Shown here in pieces: positions 53,090 to 62,730 of a DNA stretch of 64,000 bases (positions are counted from its first letter, which is position 1; each line of letters begins with the position of its first letter). The DNA comes from Pseudomonas maioricensis. Lineage in GTDB: Bacteria > Pseudomonadota > Gammaproteobacteria > Pseudomonadales > Pseudomonadaceae. Under the pieces are notes generated by a model. That model did not search any database. It was not told where the DNA came from and saw nothing but the letters and a program-made list of their open reading frames with translations. Where the stretch lies: contig NZ_LOHG01000001.1 in assembly GCF_022790535.1 (NCBI RefSeq), positions 96,913-160,912 of the forward strand. The letters run 5' to 3'. Both the position numbers and the translations under genes were made by a program.

Positions 53090-53326
53090 TCACATCTCGC
53101 TTGCACGCCATTGAGCCCGGACGGTTTCGAGATCGGTGAGGCGTCCGGCTTCGGCGTCTGCAATACCCTCGTCTATCGCTTGCAACTCATCCATGGCCTT
53201 TGCCAGATATTGTTCCAGTGCACGCTGAATATGGTGTTGGCGATCGTGGCCCGTAGCCAGAACCAGTGCGTCAAGTCGGGTAAGCAATTCGTCTTCGACA
53301 GTGATAAGCAATGTGACCGATGCCAT
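53090..53326 (-). CDS. Orphan CopG/ParD-like ribbon-helix-helix protein
   Basis: 78 residues: MASVTLLITVEDELLTRLDAL starts with a DNA-binding strand and helix, ATGHDRQHHIQRALEQYL is the second helix, and the tail DEGIADAEAGRLTDLETVRAQW is the toxin-binding type. This is a normal antitoxin, but the place where a ParE-type toxin would follow (minus strand, below 53090) holds a REP palindrome only. Either the toxin was lost or the protein is a stand-alone regulator. Confidence 0.82.
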   Translation of the reverse strand: MASVTLLITVEDELLTRLDALVLATGHDRQHHIQRALEQYLAKAMDELQAIDEGIADAEAGRLTDLETVRAQWRASEM

Positions 53327-53583
53327 AGCGGGCTCCCTATGGGGTGATGAGTTAGGTGTTTGTTACCCGCCGAGATATTGAGCCACAACTTCCCCGCTCT
53401 ACAGCCAGACATCGCCCTTTCCCTTGAGTGACATTTCCGAGAAAATCCTGGCCTATTGCGTCCTGTGATTGGGGTCTCTAACCTCCTGCCGTCGCTGCAA
53501 AATCAGCGATCAGGTTTGGTAGACCTAGAGTTACAGGCGCAAGGCGCCACCTTCTGCGAGGCGCTTTTTTACGGCCTGTGTTT

Positions 53584-53690
53584 ATGGTGGCCGTGCGCAT
53601 GGTGTCTTCGGACGCGCCGGGTTCCTGTAACCGGTTCTACCAACTTGCGTACGGCTGCCACCCATCGTTTGGTAGCGAATGGGTGGCTCC
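53584..53690 (+). promoter_or_regulatory. Structured leader RNA upstream of the DUF3077-like gene
   Basis: GGTGGCCGTGCGC (53586-53598) pairs with GCGTACGGCTGCCACC (53647-53662). Within are GTGTC-TTCG-GACGC and CCGG...CCGG hairpins; after it CCATCG...CGAATGG (53662-53682) with loop TTTGGTAG. The plan matches the minus-strand leader at 22930-23045. Further upstream (53465-53575) lies more structure, including GGTCTC...GTAGACC around CGCTG-CAAAAT-CAGCG and GCGCC...GGCGC with a T-run, possibly a terminator-like part of the same leader or an older transcript end. Confidence 0.65.
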
Positions 53691-53715
53691 TAAATTCATA
53701 CAGGAATTAAATCAA

Positions 53716-53928
53716 ATGCCCGAAACATCACCCCACATACCCTTCCTCGCCAATCACGCCCTGACCCAGGAGCAATCCCTGACTCACGCCTCAGAGTTAC
53801 TGCGCTGCGCCATGGCCACTGCTTACGAATGCGGCGACAGCCTTACCGGTTCAAAACGCGACCTGGCGTTTTCCGTTGTGCATCTGGTTGAAATGGCCAA
53901 AGCGATGGTTGAGCGGTCGCTTCGATAA
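53716..53928 (+). CDS. DUF3077-like small protein
   Basis: 70 residues from the ATG at 53716, chosen because it lies 54 bases after the structured leader, as in the other copy. Key stretches are THASELLRCAMATAYECGD and LAFSVVHLVEMAKAMVE. The family is common in Pseudomonas, occurs in many copies per genome and has no known function. Helical, soluble, with a conserved cysteine. It aligns with the broken gene at 22618-22909. The family name is from memory; the mutual similarity is seen directly. Confidence 0.75.
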   Translation: MPETSPHIPFLANHALTQEQSLTHASELLRCAMATAYECGDSLTGSKRDLAFSVVHLVEMAKAMVERSLR

Positions 53929-53949
53929 TTACTGCGAAGCTACTTTCTT

Positions 53950-54055
53950 CTGTGGGAGCTGAGCTTGCTCGCGATGAACGATGACACGGTTGGCCTGATG
54001 AACCGCAGCGCCTAAATCGTCGGAATGCCGCCCAGACCAAGCCCGGCTCCCACAG
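53950..54055. repeat. REP-like inverted repeat, imperfect
   Basis: CTGTGGGAGCTGAGCTTGCTC and CAAGCCCGGCTCCCACAG form outer arms that match well; inner parts have diverged. The rest of the gap to mdcA (54056-54209) must contain the mdc promoter, but I see no good consensus. Confidence 0.75.
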
Positions 54056-54209
54056 AAGGAAGTAGCTTCGCACTACAGGTTTTGGGCGAGCATTAGCCGC
54101 CATCAACTGCATCATTACTCCAACCGTAACGATCCCACGCTCTGCTTGATTGATACCCCGCACCCTTAGCTCCTAAGGTGGCCCACGACAGCGAAATCGT
54201 GGAGTGGAC

Positions 54210-55886
54210 ATGACAACAATAACGACCCCCGACGCGCGCTGGTCGCGTCGTCGCAGTGAAAAACAGCGGCGGCTCGAGCAGGTGCGGCATCTTGCCGATG
54301 GTGTGGTGTTGCCGACCGACAACATCGTCGCAGCGCTGGAAGCCTTGATGGTGCCCGGTGATCGCGTGGTGCTTGAGGGCAACAACCAGAAGCAGGCGGA
54401 CTTTCTTTCCCGTGCCCTGGCCAAAGTCGACCCGGCCAAGCTGCACGACCTGCACATGATCATGCCCAGTGTCGGACGCTCGGAGCATCTGGATCTGTTC
54501 GAACGCGGCATCGCCCGCAAGCTCGATTTCTCTTTTGCCGGCACGCAAAGCCTGCGCATCAGCCAACTGCTGGAAGACGGTCTGCTGGAAATCGGCGCGA
54601 TTCATACCTACATCGAGCTGTACTCGCGGCTTGTCGTCGATCTGATTCCCAATGTTGTGCTTTCCGCCGGTTTCATGGCCGACCGGGCGGGCAATATCTA
54701 CACCGGGCCAAGCACCGAAGACACCCCCGCATTGATCGAACCTGCGGCCTTCAGCGACGGCATCGTGATCGTCCAGGTTAACCAGTTGGTGGACGACGTC
54801 AGTGACCTGCCTCGCGTTGATATTCCGGCATCGTGGGTCGACTTCGTTGTGGTCGCCGACAAGCCGTTTTACATCGAGCCGCTGTTCACCCGCGACCCAC
54901 GCCATATCAAACCGGTGCACGTGTTGATGGCGATGATGGCGATTCGCGGCATCTACGAAAAACATAACGTGCAGTCGCTTAACCACGGCATCGGTTTCAA
55001 CACCGCCGCCATCGAATTGATCCTGCCGACCTACGGCGAATCCCTCGGCCTGAAGGGCAAGATCTGCCGCAACTGGACGCTCAATCCGCACCCGACGTTG
55101 ATCCCCGCTATCGAAAGCGGCTGGGTCGAGAGCGTGCATTGCTTTGGCACCGAACTGGGCATGGAAAACTACATTGCGGCCCGGCCGGATGTGTTCTTCA
55201 CAGGGCGCGACGGCTCGCTGCGCTCCAACCGGATGGTCTGCCAACTGGCCGGGCAATACGCGGTGGATCTGTTCATCGGCGCGACGTTACAGGTCGATGG
55301 CGATGGTCACTCATCAACCGTCACCCGTGGTCGCCTTGCCGGTTTTGGCGGTGCGCCAAACATGGGCCATGACCCTCACGGGCGTCGCCATCCAACCCCC
55401 GCCTGGCTGGACATGCGTCAACAGAGCGGCGACGGCCCGGATGCTTATCTGGAGCGCGGTAAAAAGCTCGTCGTGCAGATGGTCGAGACGTTCCAGGAGG
55501 GTGGCAAACCGACTTTCGTGGAAACACTTGATGCGGTCGAAGTGGCGAAGAAAAGCGGCATGCCCCTCGCACCGATCATGATCTACGGCGATGACGTCAC
55601 CCATTTGCTCACCGAAGAAGGCATCGCCTATCTCTACAAGGCGCGCAGCCTGGAAGAGCGTCAGGCGATGATTGCTGCGGTGGCAGGCGTGACCGTGATT
55701 GGCATGCGCCATAACCCCAAAGACACCGCGCGCATGCGCCGTGAAGGCTTGATTGCGCTGCCGGAAGACCTGGGGATCCGCCGCACCGACGCCAGCCGCG
55801 AATTGCTTGCCGCCAAAAGCATTGGTGATCTGGTTCAGTGGTCAGGCGGCTTGTACAACCCACCTGCCAAATTCAGGAGTTGGTAA
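54210..55886 (+). CDS. mdcA: Malonate decarboxylase alpha subunit (acetyl-ACP:malonate ACP transferase)
   Basis: 558 residues. Exchanges acetate for malonate on the carrier protein MdcC, the first half of the biotin-independent decarboxylation cycle. Typical CoA-transferase-like blocks: [35 protein letters not shown] near the start, [26 protein letters not shown] near 335-360, and [20 protein letters not shown]. The ATG at 54210 is preferred to a GTG two codons before. First gene of mdcABCDEGH-madLM; stop and mdcB start overlap by one base. Confidence 0.96.
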   Translation: MTTITTPDARWSRRRSEKQRRLEQVRHLADGVVLPTDNIVAALEALMVPGDRVVLEGNNQKQADFLSRALAKVDPAKLHDLHMIMPSVGRSEHLDLFERGIARKLDFSFAGTQSLRISQLLEDGLLEIGAIHTYIELYSRLVVDLIPNVVLSAGFMADRAGNIYTGPSTEDTPALIEPAAFSDGIVIVQVNQLVDDVSDLPRVDIPASWVDFVVVADKPFYIEPLFTRDPRHIKPVHVLMAMMAIRGIYEKHNVQSLNHGIGFNTAAIELILPTYGESLGLKGKICRNWTLNPHPTLIPAIESGWVESVHCFGTELGMENYIAARPDVFFTGRDGSLRSNRMVCQLAGQYAVDLFIGATLQVDGDGHSSTVTRGRLAGFGGAPNMGHDPHGRRHPTPAWLDMRQQSGDGPDAYLERGKKLVVQMVETFQEGGKPTFVETLDAVEVAKKSGMPLAPIMIYGDDVTHLLTEEGIAYLYKARSLEERQAMIAAVAGVTVIGMRHNPKDTARMRREGLIALPEDLGIRRTDASRELLAAKSIGDLVQWSGGLYNPPAKFRSW

Positions 55887-56767
55887 TGAGCGCACTCGCA
55901 CACAAAACCAAATCCGACAGCCTGCTGTTTGCCGAACAACTGGCCGACCTCGCCGTTGAAGCGCTGATCGATGAAGCGGACCTGTCACCTAAACCTGCAC
56001 TGGTGGATCGGCGCGGCAGTGGCGCGCACAGCGATCTGCATCTGGGCCTGATGCACGCTTCGGCGTTGTCGCTGTGGCCGATGTTCAAAGACATGGCCGA
56101 AGCCGCCGAACAGTTCGCAGAAATCGGCCAACCGCTGCGCGAGGCTTTGGGCCGCATTGGTCGTGAAGGGGAAGCGGCGATGCTGCGCACCACCAACGGT
56201 GTGAACACCCACCGTGGCGCGATCTGGGCCTTGGGCCTGTTGGTCACCGCTGCCGCGCTTGAACCGAATAACTGCAGCGCAGCGCAGTTGACCTTGCGTG
56301 CCGCAAAGCTGGCTTTGATCGAAGACCGCAACGTGGTCGCGCAACTTAGCCACGGCGCACAAGTGGCCCAGCGTTATGGCGCCATGGGTGCGAAAGAACA
56401 GGCGCAGTTGGGCTTCCCGGCCGTGATGCAAAAAGGCCTGCCGCAACTGCGCCGCAGTCGCGCCAACGCCAGTGGCGAGCAGAACGCACGACTCGATGCC
56501 TTGCTGGCGATCATGACTACCCTGGCGGACACCTGCGTGCTGTATCGCTCTGGCCTTGAAGGTTTGCACGCCATGCAGCACGGCGCACAACGGGTGCTGG
56601 ATGCGGGCGGCAGCGCGAGCCTCGCCGGTCGCCGTTGTTTGCATGCGCTGGATCAGCAGTTGTTGCAGCTCAATGCATCCCCCGGTGGCGCTGCCGACTT
56701 GCTCGCCGCATGCCTGTTCATCGATAGCCTTGAGCCTGTGCTCGGCTTTGAATCGAGGAGTGTCTGA
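55886..56767 (+). CDS. mdcB: Triphosphoribosyl-dephospho-CoA synthase
   Basis: 293 residues from the ATG at 55886 (TAATG overlap). It makes the precursor of the MdcC prosthetic group from ATP and dephospho-CoA. CitG-family signatures: [29 protein letters not shown] and [16 protein letters not shown], with [22 protein letters not shown] later. Works together with MdcG. Confidence 0.95.
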   Translation: MSALAHKTKSDSLLFAEQLADLAVEALIDEADLSPKPALVDRRGSGAHSDLHLGLMHASALSLWPMFKDMAEAAEQFAEIGQPLREALGRIGREGEAAMLRTTNGVNTHRGAIWALGLLVTAAALEPNNCSAAQLTLRAAKLALIEDRNVVAQLSHGAQVAQRYGAMGAKEQAQLGFPAVMQKGLPQLRRSRANASGEQNARLDALLAIMTTLADTCVLYRSGLEGLHAMQHGAQRVLDAGGSASLAGRRCLHALDQQLLQLNASPGGAADLLAACLFIDSLEPVLGFESRSV

Positions 56768-56769
56768 CC

Positions 56770-57069
56770 ATGGAAACCCTGTCTTTTGAATTCCCTGCCG
56801 GGCAGCCGCCACTAGGCCGTGCGCTGGTAGGGTGTGTCGGTTCCGGCGATCTGGAAGTACTGCTTGAACCCGGTGTGCCCGGCAAATTGTCGATCAACGT
56901 GGTCACTTCGGTGAACGGTGCGTCTGCCCGCTGGCAGCATTTGTTCGAGCGCATGTTCGACGGCCAGATGCCACCTGCACTGGCCATCGATATTCACGAC
57001 TTCGGCGCTACACCAGGCGTAGTCCGTTTGCGTCTGGAGCAAGGCTTCGAGGAGATCGGCCATGACTGA
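56770..57069 (+). CDS. mdcC: Malonate decarboxylase acyl-carrier protein (delta subunit)
   Basis: 99 residues. The modified serine is in VGSGDLEVLLEP, at Ser25, where the 2'-(5''-phosphoribosyl)-3'-dephospho-CoA group is attached. Small beta-rich protein carrying the acetyl and malonyl groups between MdcA and the MdcD/MdcE decarboxylase. Two bases after mdcB, overlapping mdcD by eight. Confidence 0.95.
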   Translation: METLSFEFPAGQPPLGRALVGCVGSGDLEVLLEPGVPGKLSINVVTSVNGASARWQHLFERMFDGQMPPALAIDIHDFGATPGVVRLRLEQGFEEIGHD

Positions 57070-57928
57070 TACCGCCCGTTTGCTCCAGCAACACAGCTTC
57101 GTCGAATTAGGTGCTCGGCAACGGGCAAAAGCGCTGCTCGACGAAGGCAGTTTTCGTGAGTTGATCGACCCGTTTGACCGCGTCATGTCGCCTTGGCTGA
57201 TCAAGCAAGGCATCGTCGCTCAGGCGGACGATGGGGTTATTGTCGCCAAAGGTACGGTCGGTGGTTTACCCGTGGTTATCGCCGCCATCGAAGGTGCGTT
57301 TCAGGGCGGCAGCATGGGCGAAGTGGGCGGCGCAAAAATGGCTGGTGCACTGGAACTGGCCGCTGAAGACAACCGCAACGGCATTCCCACTGCTGCGATT
57401 CTGCTGTTGGAAACCGGCGGTGTGCGCTTGCAGGAAGCCAACCTTGGGCTGGCGGCGATTGCCGAGATTCATGCCGCAATTGTCGACCTGCGTCAGTACC
57501 AGCCGGTGATCGGCGTGGTGGCGGGCAGCGTCGGATGCTTTGGCGGCATGTCCATCGCAGCGGGCTTGTGCAGTTATCTGCTGGTAACCCAAGAGGCGCG
57601 ACTCGGATTGAACGGCCCGCAAGTGATCGAGCAAGAAGCGGGCATCGAAGAATATGACTCCCGTGATCGGCCTTTCATCTGGAGCCTGACCGGTGGCGAG
57701 CAGCGTTACGCCAGCCATCTGGTGGACGGTTTTGCCGCTGACGACGTGCAGGCGATTCGTGAGCAAGTGACTGGCTGGATCAGCCTCGGTGTTCCGGCTC
57801 AGGAGCGCAGCAGCCAGTACGAAACCTTTCTGCATCGTCTGGCGCGTCTCGACACCGCTTCGCAAATCGATCCGCAAACCGTGCGCGATCTCTATACAGA
57901 GCCGCAATCTAAAGGAGCCAAGCCATGA
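57062..57928 (+). CDS. mdcD: Malonate decarboxylase beta subunit
   Basis: 288 residues of the carboxyltransferase (crotonase-like) fold: FQGGSMGEVGGAKMAGALELA, AILLLETGGVRLQEANLGLAAIAEI, and GVVAGSVGCFGGMSIAAGL with oxyanion glycine pairs. With MdcE it decarboxylates malonyl-S-ACP to acetyl-S-ACP and CO2. Overlaps mdcE by four bases (ATGA). Confidence 0.95.
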   Translation: MTDTARLLQQHSFVELGARQRAKALLDEGSFRELIDPFDRVMSPWLIKQGIVAQADDGVIVAKGTVGGLPVVIAAIEGAFQGGSMGEVGGAKMAGALELAAEDNRNGIPTAAILLLETGGVRLQEANLGLAAIAEIHAAIVDLRQYQPVIGVVAGSVGCFGGMSIAAGLCSYLLVTQEARLGLNGPQVIEQEAGIEEYDSRDRPFIWSLTGGEQRYASHLVDGFAADDVQAIREQVTGWISLGVPAQERSSQYETFLHRLARLDTASQIDPQTVRDLYTEPQSKGAKP

Positions 57929-58725
57929 GCGCTTCCCAACGAGGTTTGAACTGGTTCAAAGCGCTCAGCGCCAACGCGGCCGAAGTGGTGGGTTTGCCTC
58001 ATTCAATCAAGGCTGCCGATGGAATATTGGGCGATCAGCCGGTGCGTTTTCTGGCGGTGGTCGCCGATGCTGACAACCGTTTCCCCCGTGCGCGCAGTGG
58101 CGAGGTCGGCTTATTGGAAGGTTGGGGCCTGGCCAAGGCCGTGGATTCTGCCATCGAACTGGATCGCGACAATGAACATAAGCGAGCACTAATCGCTATC
58201 GTCGATGTGCCGAGTCAGGCCTATGGGCGGCGCGAAGAAGCGCTGGGAATTCATCAAGCCCTGGCCGGTGCGGTAGACAGTTATGCTCGTGCGCGGCTGG
58301 CAGGTCACCCCGTGATTGCGTTGCTCGTCGGCAAGGCCATGTCTGGTGCATTCCTGGCTCACGGCTATCAGGCCAATCGATTGATTGCCCTGCGTGATCC
58401 AGGCGTCATGGTGCATGCCATGGGCAAAGAGTCAGCAGCGCGGGTGACCTTGCGCAGCGTCGACGAACTGGAAAAACTCGCTTCCAGCATCCCGCCCATG
58501 GCGTACGACATCGAAAACTACGCCAGCCTTGGCTTGCTCTGGGAAACCTTGTCGGTCAGCCAGATCGAACAGCCCTCCGGCGCAGATATCAGCCACGTTC
58601 AGCATGTGCTGAACAGTGCGATCAAAGACGTGAAGGCCTCTGGGAATGACCTGAGCAGCCGACTTGGCGCGAGCAATCGCCAAGCCTCGTCGAAAGTGCG
58701 CGAGCTGCTGCGGGCGCAGTGGTAA
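57925..58725 (+). CDS. mdcE: Malonate decarboxylase gamma subunit
   Basis: 266 residues, partner of MdcD with the same fold. Family stretches: LIAIVDVPSQAYGRREEALGIHQALAGAVDSYARARLAGH-type region in the middle, ALLVGKAMSGAFLAHGYQAN and HAMGKESAARVTLRSV. Stop immediately abuts the mdcG start. Confidence 0.94.
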   Translation: MSASQRGLNWFKALSANAAEVVGLPHSIKAADGILGDQPVRFLAVVADADNRFPRARSGEVGLLEGWGLAKAVDSAIELDRDNEHKRALIAIVDVPSQAYGRREEALGIHQALAGAVDSYARARLAGHPVIALLVGKAMSGAFLAHGYQANRLIALRDPGVMVHAMGKESAARVTLRSVDELEKLASSIPPMAYDIENYASLGLLWETLSVSQIEQPSGADISHVQHVLNSAIKDVKASGNDLSSRLGASNRQASSKVRELLRAQW

Positions 58726-59352
58726 ATGAACGCTGATCTGGCAGTGCTGCCCCATGATCTTTTGTGGGGGATGCCTGTGTCTGCCTTGCCTGCCGATGCG
58801 CCGGGCTGGGTGCTTGAGGCCGTACGCCTTGAGCATCCGGTGGTGGTGCGTCGTTCATTGGCGCCGCGAGCGCTTGTCGCGGTGGGTATTCGTGGTCCGC
58901 GTCGTGAACAACGGTTTGCAGCACTGATGCCACGAGATGCTATTGAGCGTTGTGTTCGTCCTGAGCAGTTGACGCATGTTCAAGGAGCGCACGATTGGCC
59001 TGCGCTGCAAGCACTGGATCAGATTGGCCCGTTGATGGATTTGCTGGCGCTGCCTTGGGGTGTGAGCGGCAGCGCTGGTTTTGAATTGGCCTGCGGCGTG
59101 GCGGCACTGCATCAGAACAGTGATCTGGATTTGATTGTGCGCACTCCTCGCTTTGTCAGCCGTGACTGGGCCGCTGAGTTGGTGAAGGTTCTGGACCGTT
59201 CCGTGTGCCGCATCGATGTGCAATTGCAGACACCCTTTGGCGCGCTGGCATTACGCGAGTGGGCGGGGACTTCGCGTCAGGTGTTGCTCAAGAGCGAACT
59301 CGGTGCCTGGTTGGTCACTCAACCCTGGCAGCCGAGCGAGGCCTGCGCATGA
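58726..59352 (+). CDS. mdcG: Phosphoribosyl-dephospho-CoA transferase MdcG
   Basis: 208 residues. Attaches the prosthetic group made by MdcB to Ser25 of MdcC. Nucleotidyltransferase-like: PWGVSGSAGFELACGVAALHQNSDLDLIVRTPRF contains the G-S and D-x-D catalytic pattern. Overlaps mdcH by four bases. Confidence 0.93.
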   Translation: MNADLAVLPHDLLWGMPVSALPADAPGWVLEAVRLEHPVVVRRSLAPRALVAVGIRGPRREQRFAALMPRDAIERCVRPEQLTHVQGAHDWPALQALDQIGPLMDLLALPWGVSGSAGFELACGVAALHQNSDLDLIVRTPRFVSRDWAAELVKVLDRSVCRIDVQLQTPFGALALREWAGTSRQVLLKSELGAWLVTQPWQPSEACA

Positions 59353-60284
59353 GCAGCTTTTGGGTGTTCCCCGGCCAGGGCGCGCAGCAGCCGGGCATGT
59401 TGCATCAGTTGCCGGATGAGCTGTTGATACGTGATTGCCTGAGCGAAGCCAGCGACGCGTTGGACGAAGACGTATTGCTGCTGGATTCTGAGCAAGCGCT
59501 GCAATCCACTCGCGCCGTTCAGCTGTGTTTATTAATTGCCGGGGTCGCCAGTGCGCGTCTTTTACACAACCAAGGCTGTGCGCCGGACACCGTTGCGGGA
59601 CTGTCCATCGGTGCCTATCCGGCCGCAGTCATTGCCGGTTCGTTGGCATTTGCTGACGCCGTGCGGCTGGTGGCGTTGCGCGGTGAACTGATGCAGAACG
59701 CCTATCCCCAAGGCTATGGCATGACGGCGATTATCGGCCTGGATCAGCCCGCAGTTGAGGCGCTGGTGGCTGATGTTCACGGTCCTGAAAGTCCGGTGTA
59801 TCTGGCCAACATCAACGCTGATAACCAGTTTGTCATCGCCGGAAGTATCGAAGCGATGGCTGACGTTGCGCATTTGGCGAAAGCCAGTGGAGCAGCTACG
59901 GTCAAGCGTCTGGCGGTAAGCGTGCCGTCTCATTGCGCGCTGCTTGAGCAACCTGCGCAGGCCTTGGCTGAGGCTTTCGCCAACGTGACGGTCAAAGCTC
60001 CTGTGGTTCGCTATCTGAGCGGTAGCACGGCACGACCAATGTTGACTGCGGACAAGCTGCGTGACGATCTGGCCTTCAACATGTGCCGCATCATCGACTG
60101 GCGCAGTACGGTGCAAACCGCTTACGAGCGCGGCGCACGTCTGCAGATTGAATTCCCGCCGGGCACGGTGTTGACCGGGCTGGCGCGCAAGGTATTTGAA
60201 CAAGGAACGGCAGTCGCGTTTCAAGGCGCTCGCCTGGACAGTCTGGTCGCGCTGTCGCGTGAGGAGGGCAGCCGCCACCTATAG
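59349..60284 (+). CDS. mdcH: Malonate decarboxylase epsilon subunit (malonyl-CoA:ACP transacylase)
   Basis: The ATG at 59349 (MSSFWVFPGQGAQQPGML) overlaps the mdcG stop and gives 311 residues. Loads MdcC with malonate from malonyl-CoA for start-up. FabD-like features: the FPGQGAQ start, nucleophile in VAGLSIGAYPAAVIAGSL, Arg in VALRGELMQNA and His in VPSHCALLEQPAQAL. Confidence 0.95.
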   Translation: MSSFWVFPGQGAQQPGMLHQLPDELLIRDCLSEASDALDEDVLLLDSEQALQSTRAVQLCLLIAGVASARLLHNQGCAPDTVAGLSIGAYPAAVIAGSLAFADAVRLVALRGELMQNAYPQGYGMTAIIGLDQPAVEALVADVHGPESPVYLANINADNQFVIAGSIEAMADVAHLAKASGAATVKRLAVSVPSHCALLEQPAQALAEAFANVTVKAPVVRYLSGSTARPMLTADKLRDDLAFNMCRIIDWRSTVQTAYERGARLQIEFPPGTVLTGLARKVFEQGTAVAFQGARLDSLVALSREEGSRHL

Positions 60285-60355
60285 AGCGCACGCAAGTGGA
60301 CCGTTTCGAAGAACAAAAACAACAACTTCGTAAGGCAAACTGAGGAATAACAATA

Positions 60356-60754
60356 ATGATTATCTACGGTGTAGCGTTTCTGGCGTTTTGTACTCTGACC
60401 GGTGTGTTTATCGGTGAGCTGCTAGGCAAGTTGATAGGCGTGCCAGCCAACGTCGGCGGGGTGGGCATTGCCATGCTGCTGCTGATCGGGCTGGGCAGCT
60501 ATCTCAGTAAACGTGGGCTTTTCGACACTACTTCTGCCAAGGGCGTCGAATTCTGGAGCGCGGTTTACATTCCTATCGTGGTCGCCATGGCCGCGCAGCA
60601 AAACGTCTACGGCGCGCTCAAGGGCGGGCCAATGGCAATTATCGCCGGCACCCTCGCAGTGGTGATCGCGTTCGCACTGGTACCGGTCTTGACCCGCATG
60701 GGCAATAAAGATCCGGAAAATCAGGCCGTCACTCCGACCAAAACTGCAGGGTGA
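60356..60754 (+). CDS. madL: Malonate transporter subunit MadL
   Basis: 132 residues with four hydrophobic helices (VAFLAFCTLTGVFIGELLG, GIAMLLLIGLGSYL, VYIPIVVAMAAQQNVYGAL, AIIAGTLAVVIAFALVPVL). One half of the sodium-malonate symporter MadLM. CTGAGGAAT precedes the ATG. The stop overlaps the beginning of the madM region. Confidence 0.94.
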   Translation: MIIYGVAFLAFCTLTGVFIGELLGKLIGVPANVGGVGIAMLLLIGLGSYLSKRGLFDTTSAKGVEFWSAVYIPIVVAMAAQQNVYGALKGGPMAIIAGTLAVVIAFALVPVLTRMGNKDPENQAVTPTKTAG

Positions 60755-60759
60755 ATGCC

Positions 60760-61524
60760 ATGTACGACGCGATGATAAAAACCATCACCGGTTACGGTCT
60801 GGTCAGCGGTTTTGCCATTGTCGGCATCACCATGTGGGTTGCTTACTGGATTTCCAATACCTTCACAAAAGGACGCCTGCACGGCTCGGCAATCGCCATT
60901 TTGCTGGGGCTGGTGCTGTCCTATGTCGGTGGTGCCTTCACCGGCGGTAGCAAGGGCATTGTCGATATTCCGCTGTTGGCGGGCATTGGCTTGCTGGGCG
61001 GGGCGATGCTGCGAGATTTCGCCATCGTTGCCACCGCTTTCGGAGTCAGTGTCGAGGAGTTGAAGCGTGCCGGATATGTCGGGGTGTTTTCGCTATTCGT
61101 CGGGGTCGGGACGTCGTTCATAGCGGGTGTCGGCGTGGCGATGGCCTTCGGTTACACCGACGCGGTCAGCCTGACGACCATCGGCGCTGGCGCGGTGACC
61201 TATATCGTTGGACCGGTCACTGGTGCTGCCATCGGCGCAAGCTCGGAAGTCATGGCGCTGTCGATTGCTGCAGGCTTGATCAAGGCAATTCTGGTGATGG
61301 TCATGACGCCGTTTGTGGCGCCTCTAATCGGCCTGAACAATCCGCGTAGCGCGGTTATTTTCGGAGGTTTGATGGGGACTTCCAGTGGCGTTGCAGGTGG
61401 GTTGGCAGCGACTGATCCGAAACTGGTGCCTTACGGATGCCTGACCGCGGCGTTTTACACAGCGCTGGGTTGCCTGCTCGGGCCTTCGTTGCTGTACCTC
61501 ATCATGCGCGGGCTTGTTGGCTGA
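60760..61524 (+). CDS. madM: Malonate transporter subunit MadM
   Basis: The ATG at 60760 (MYDAMIKTITGYGLVSGF) gives 254 residues; a GTG three codons before overlaps the madL stop and could also be used. About seven hydrophobic segments, with GGAFTGGSKGIVDIPLLAG and GASSEVMALSIAAGLIKA. Partner of MadL in malonate uptake. Last gene of the operon. Confidence 0.94.
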   Translation: MYDAMIKTITGYGLVSGFAIVGITMWVAYWISNTFTKGRLHGSAIAILLGLVLSYVGGAFTGGSKGIVDIPLLAGIGLLGGAMLRDFAIVATAFGVSVEELKRAGYVGVFSLFVGVGTSFIAGVGVAMAFGYTDAVSLTTIGAGAVTYIVGPVTGAAIGASSEVMALSIAAGLIKAILVMVMTPFVAPLIGLNNPRSAVIFGGLMGTSSGVAGGLAATDPKLVPYGCLTAAFYTALGCLLGPSLLYLIMRGLVG

Positions 61525-61546
61525 TTACCGTTCCCACTTTGTCCCT

Positions 61547-61636
61547 TGTGGTAGCTGAGCTTGCTCGCGATGAACGATGACGCGGTTCACTGTAGATCGC
61601 GTCCAGCCTTATCGCGAGCAAGCTCTGCTCCCACAG
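61547..61636. repeat. REP-like inverted repeat
   Basis: TTGTGGTAGCTGAGCTTGCTCGCGA with TCGCGAGCAAGCTCTGCTCCCACAG, inverted arms, between the convergent madM and mdcR genes. The left arm is partly diverged. Confidence 0.8.
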
Positions 61637-61657
61637 GAAATTGCATTCATGCGGGTC

Positions 61658-62578
61658 CTATGCGGATGTCAGTCGATTGGCATACATCCTACCCTCGGCA
61701 ATCAACGCCAACAGATTCGGATCGCGCTCCTTTGATTTCAGAAACACCATGCCGATGTGCTGCTGCATGCGATAGCGCTCTTGCAGCGGGATCAGCTTCA
61801 CCCGGTTCTCGTAAACCGCTGCAATACGCCCCGGCAACAGCGCATACCCTACGCCAGAGCTGACCATGCTCAGCAAGGTGAAGATGTCGTTCACCTGCAT
61901 CGCCACTTTCGGTTCGAACCCTGCCTGCTGGAATACACGTATGCCATCGCGATGCGTGGCGAAACCTTGGGTCAGGGTGATGAACGTCGCTTCGCGCAGG
62001 TCGCTCAGGTCTACCTCGCTATGCTGTGAAAACGGCGAGTCGGCGGGGGCGGCGAGAAAGATGTCGTCGGAAAACAGCGGCAGATGCTCGCAGTCCGGGT
62101 CATTGACGCTTTCATCCAGTGACACCAGAATCGCGTCCACTTCCATGTTCTTCAGCTTGTAGAACAGGTCAATGTTGGAGCCCATGATCAGGTCGATATT
62201 GAGTTCGCTGCGGCGAATTTTCAGCCCCATGATCAATTGCGGCACGGTCTTCACTGTCAGCGAATACAGCGAGCCCAGCTTGAAGCGTGCTGCTGAAAAC
62301 CCGGCGGCCTGACGTGTCAGCTCAACCGTGGCAAGCACGTCCTGAATCAGCTTCTGAGCACGTTCCTCCAGCACGTAGGCACTTTCAAGCGGAGTCAGGT
62401 TGCGCCCTTCATGCTTGAACAGCGGGCAACGCAATGCGCTTTCCAGCGAGTGAATAGCGCGGTGCACGCTGACGTTACTGGTGTTCAGGTCAGCGGCCGC
62501 CTTGGTCAGGTTGCCGGTGCGCATGAAGGCCAGGAATATTTCCAGCTTCTTGAGGGTCAACTCATCGTCGATTTGCAT
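61658..62578 (-). CDS. mdcR: LysR-family regulator of malonate use MdcR
   Basis: 306 residues. N-terminal winged helix-turn-helix (LKKLEIFLAFMRTGNLTKAAADLNTSNVSVHRAIHSLE) and C-terminal co-inducer domain (LGSLYSLTVKTVPQLIMGLK; AMQVNDIFTLLSMVSSGVGYALLPGRIAAVYEN). Convergent to the mdc operon, the place of mdcR in Pseudomonas, where it activates mdc genes in response to malonate. Confidence 0.93.
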   Translation of the reverse strand: MQIDDELTLKKLEIFLAFMRTGNLTKAAADLNTSNVSVHRAIHSLESALRCPLFKHEGRNLTPLESAYVLEERAQKLIQDVLATVELTRQAAGFSAARFKLGSLYSLTVKTVPQLIMGLKIRRSELNIDLIMGSNIDLFYKLKNMEVDAILVSLDESVNDPDCEHLPLFSDDIFLAAPADSPFSQHSEVDLSDLREATFITLTQGFATHRDGIRVFQQAGFEPKVAMQVNDIFTLLSMVSSGVGYALLPGRIAAVYENRVKLIPLQERYRMQQHIGMVFLKSKERDPNLLALIAEGRMYANRLTSA

Positions 62579-62730
62579 GTCGTGAGGCTTCTTGTTTGAG
62601 TGCCCCGATTGTGCACATTTCGACAGCCAGCGGTTGTAATAAAAAACTGTTTGGCTAACGCACTGCTTGCGCTTTACGTCCTTAAGCTAGAGCCTTGCGC
62701 TGCGGTTCAGAATGATGAGGTAGTGTGCGG

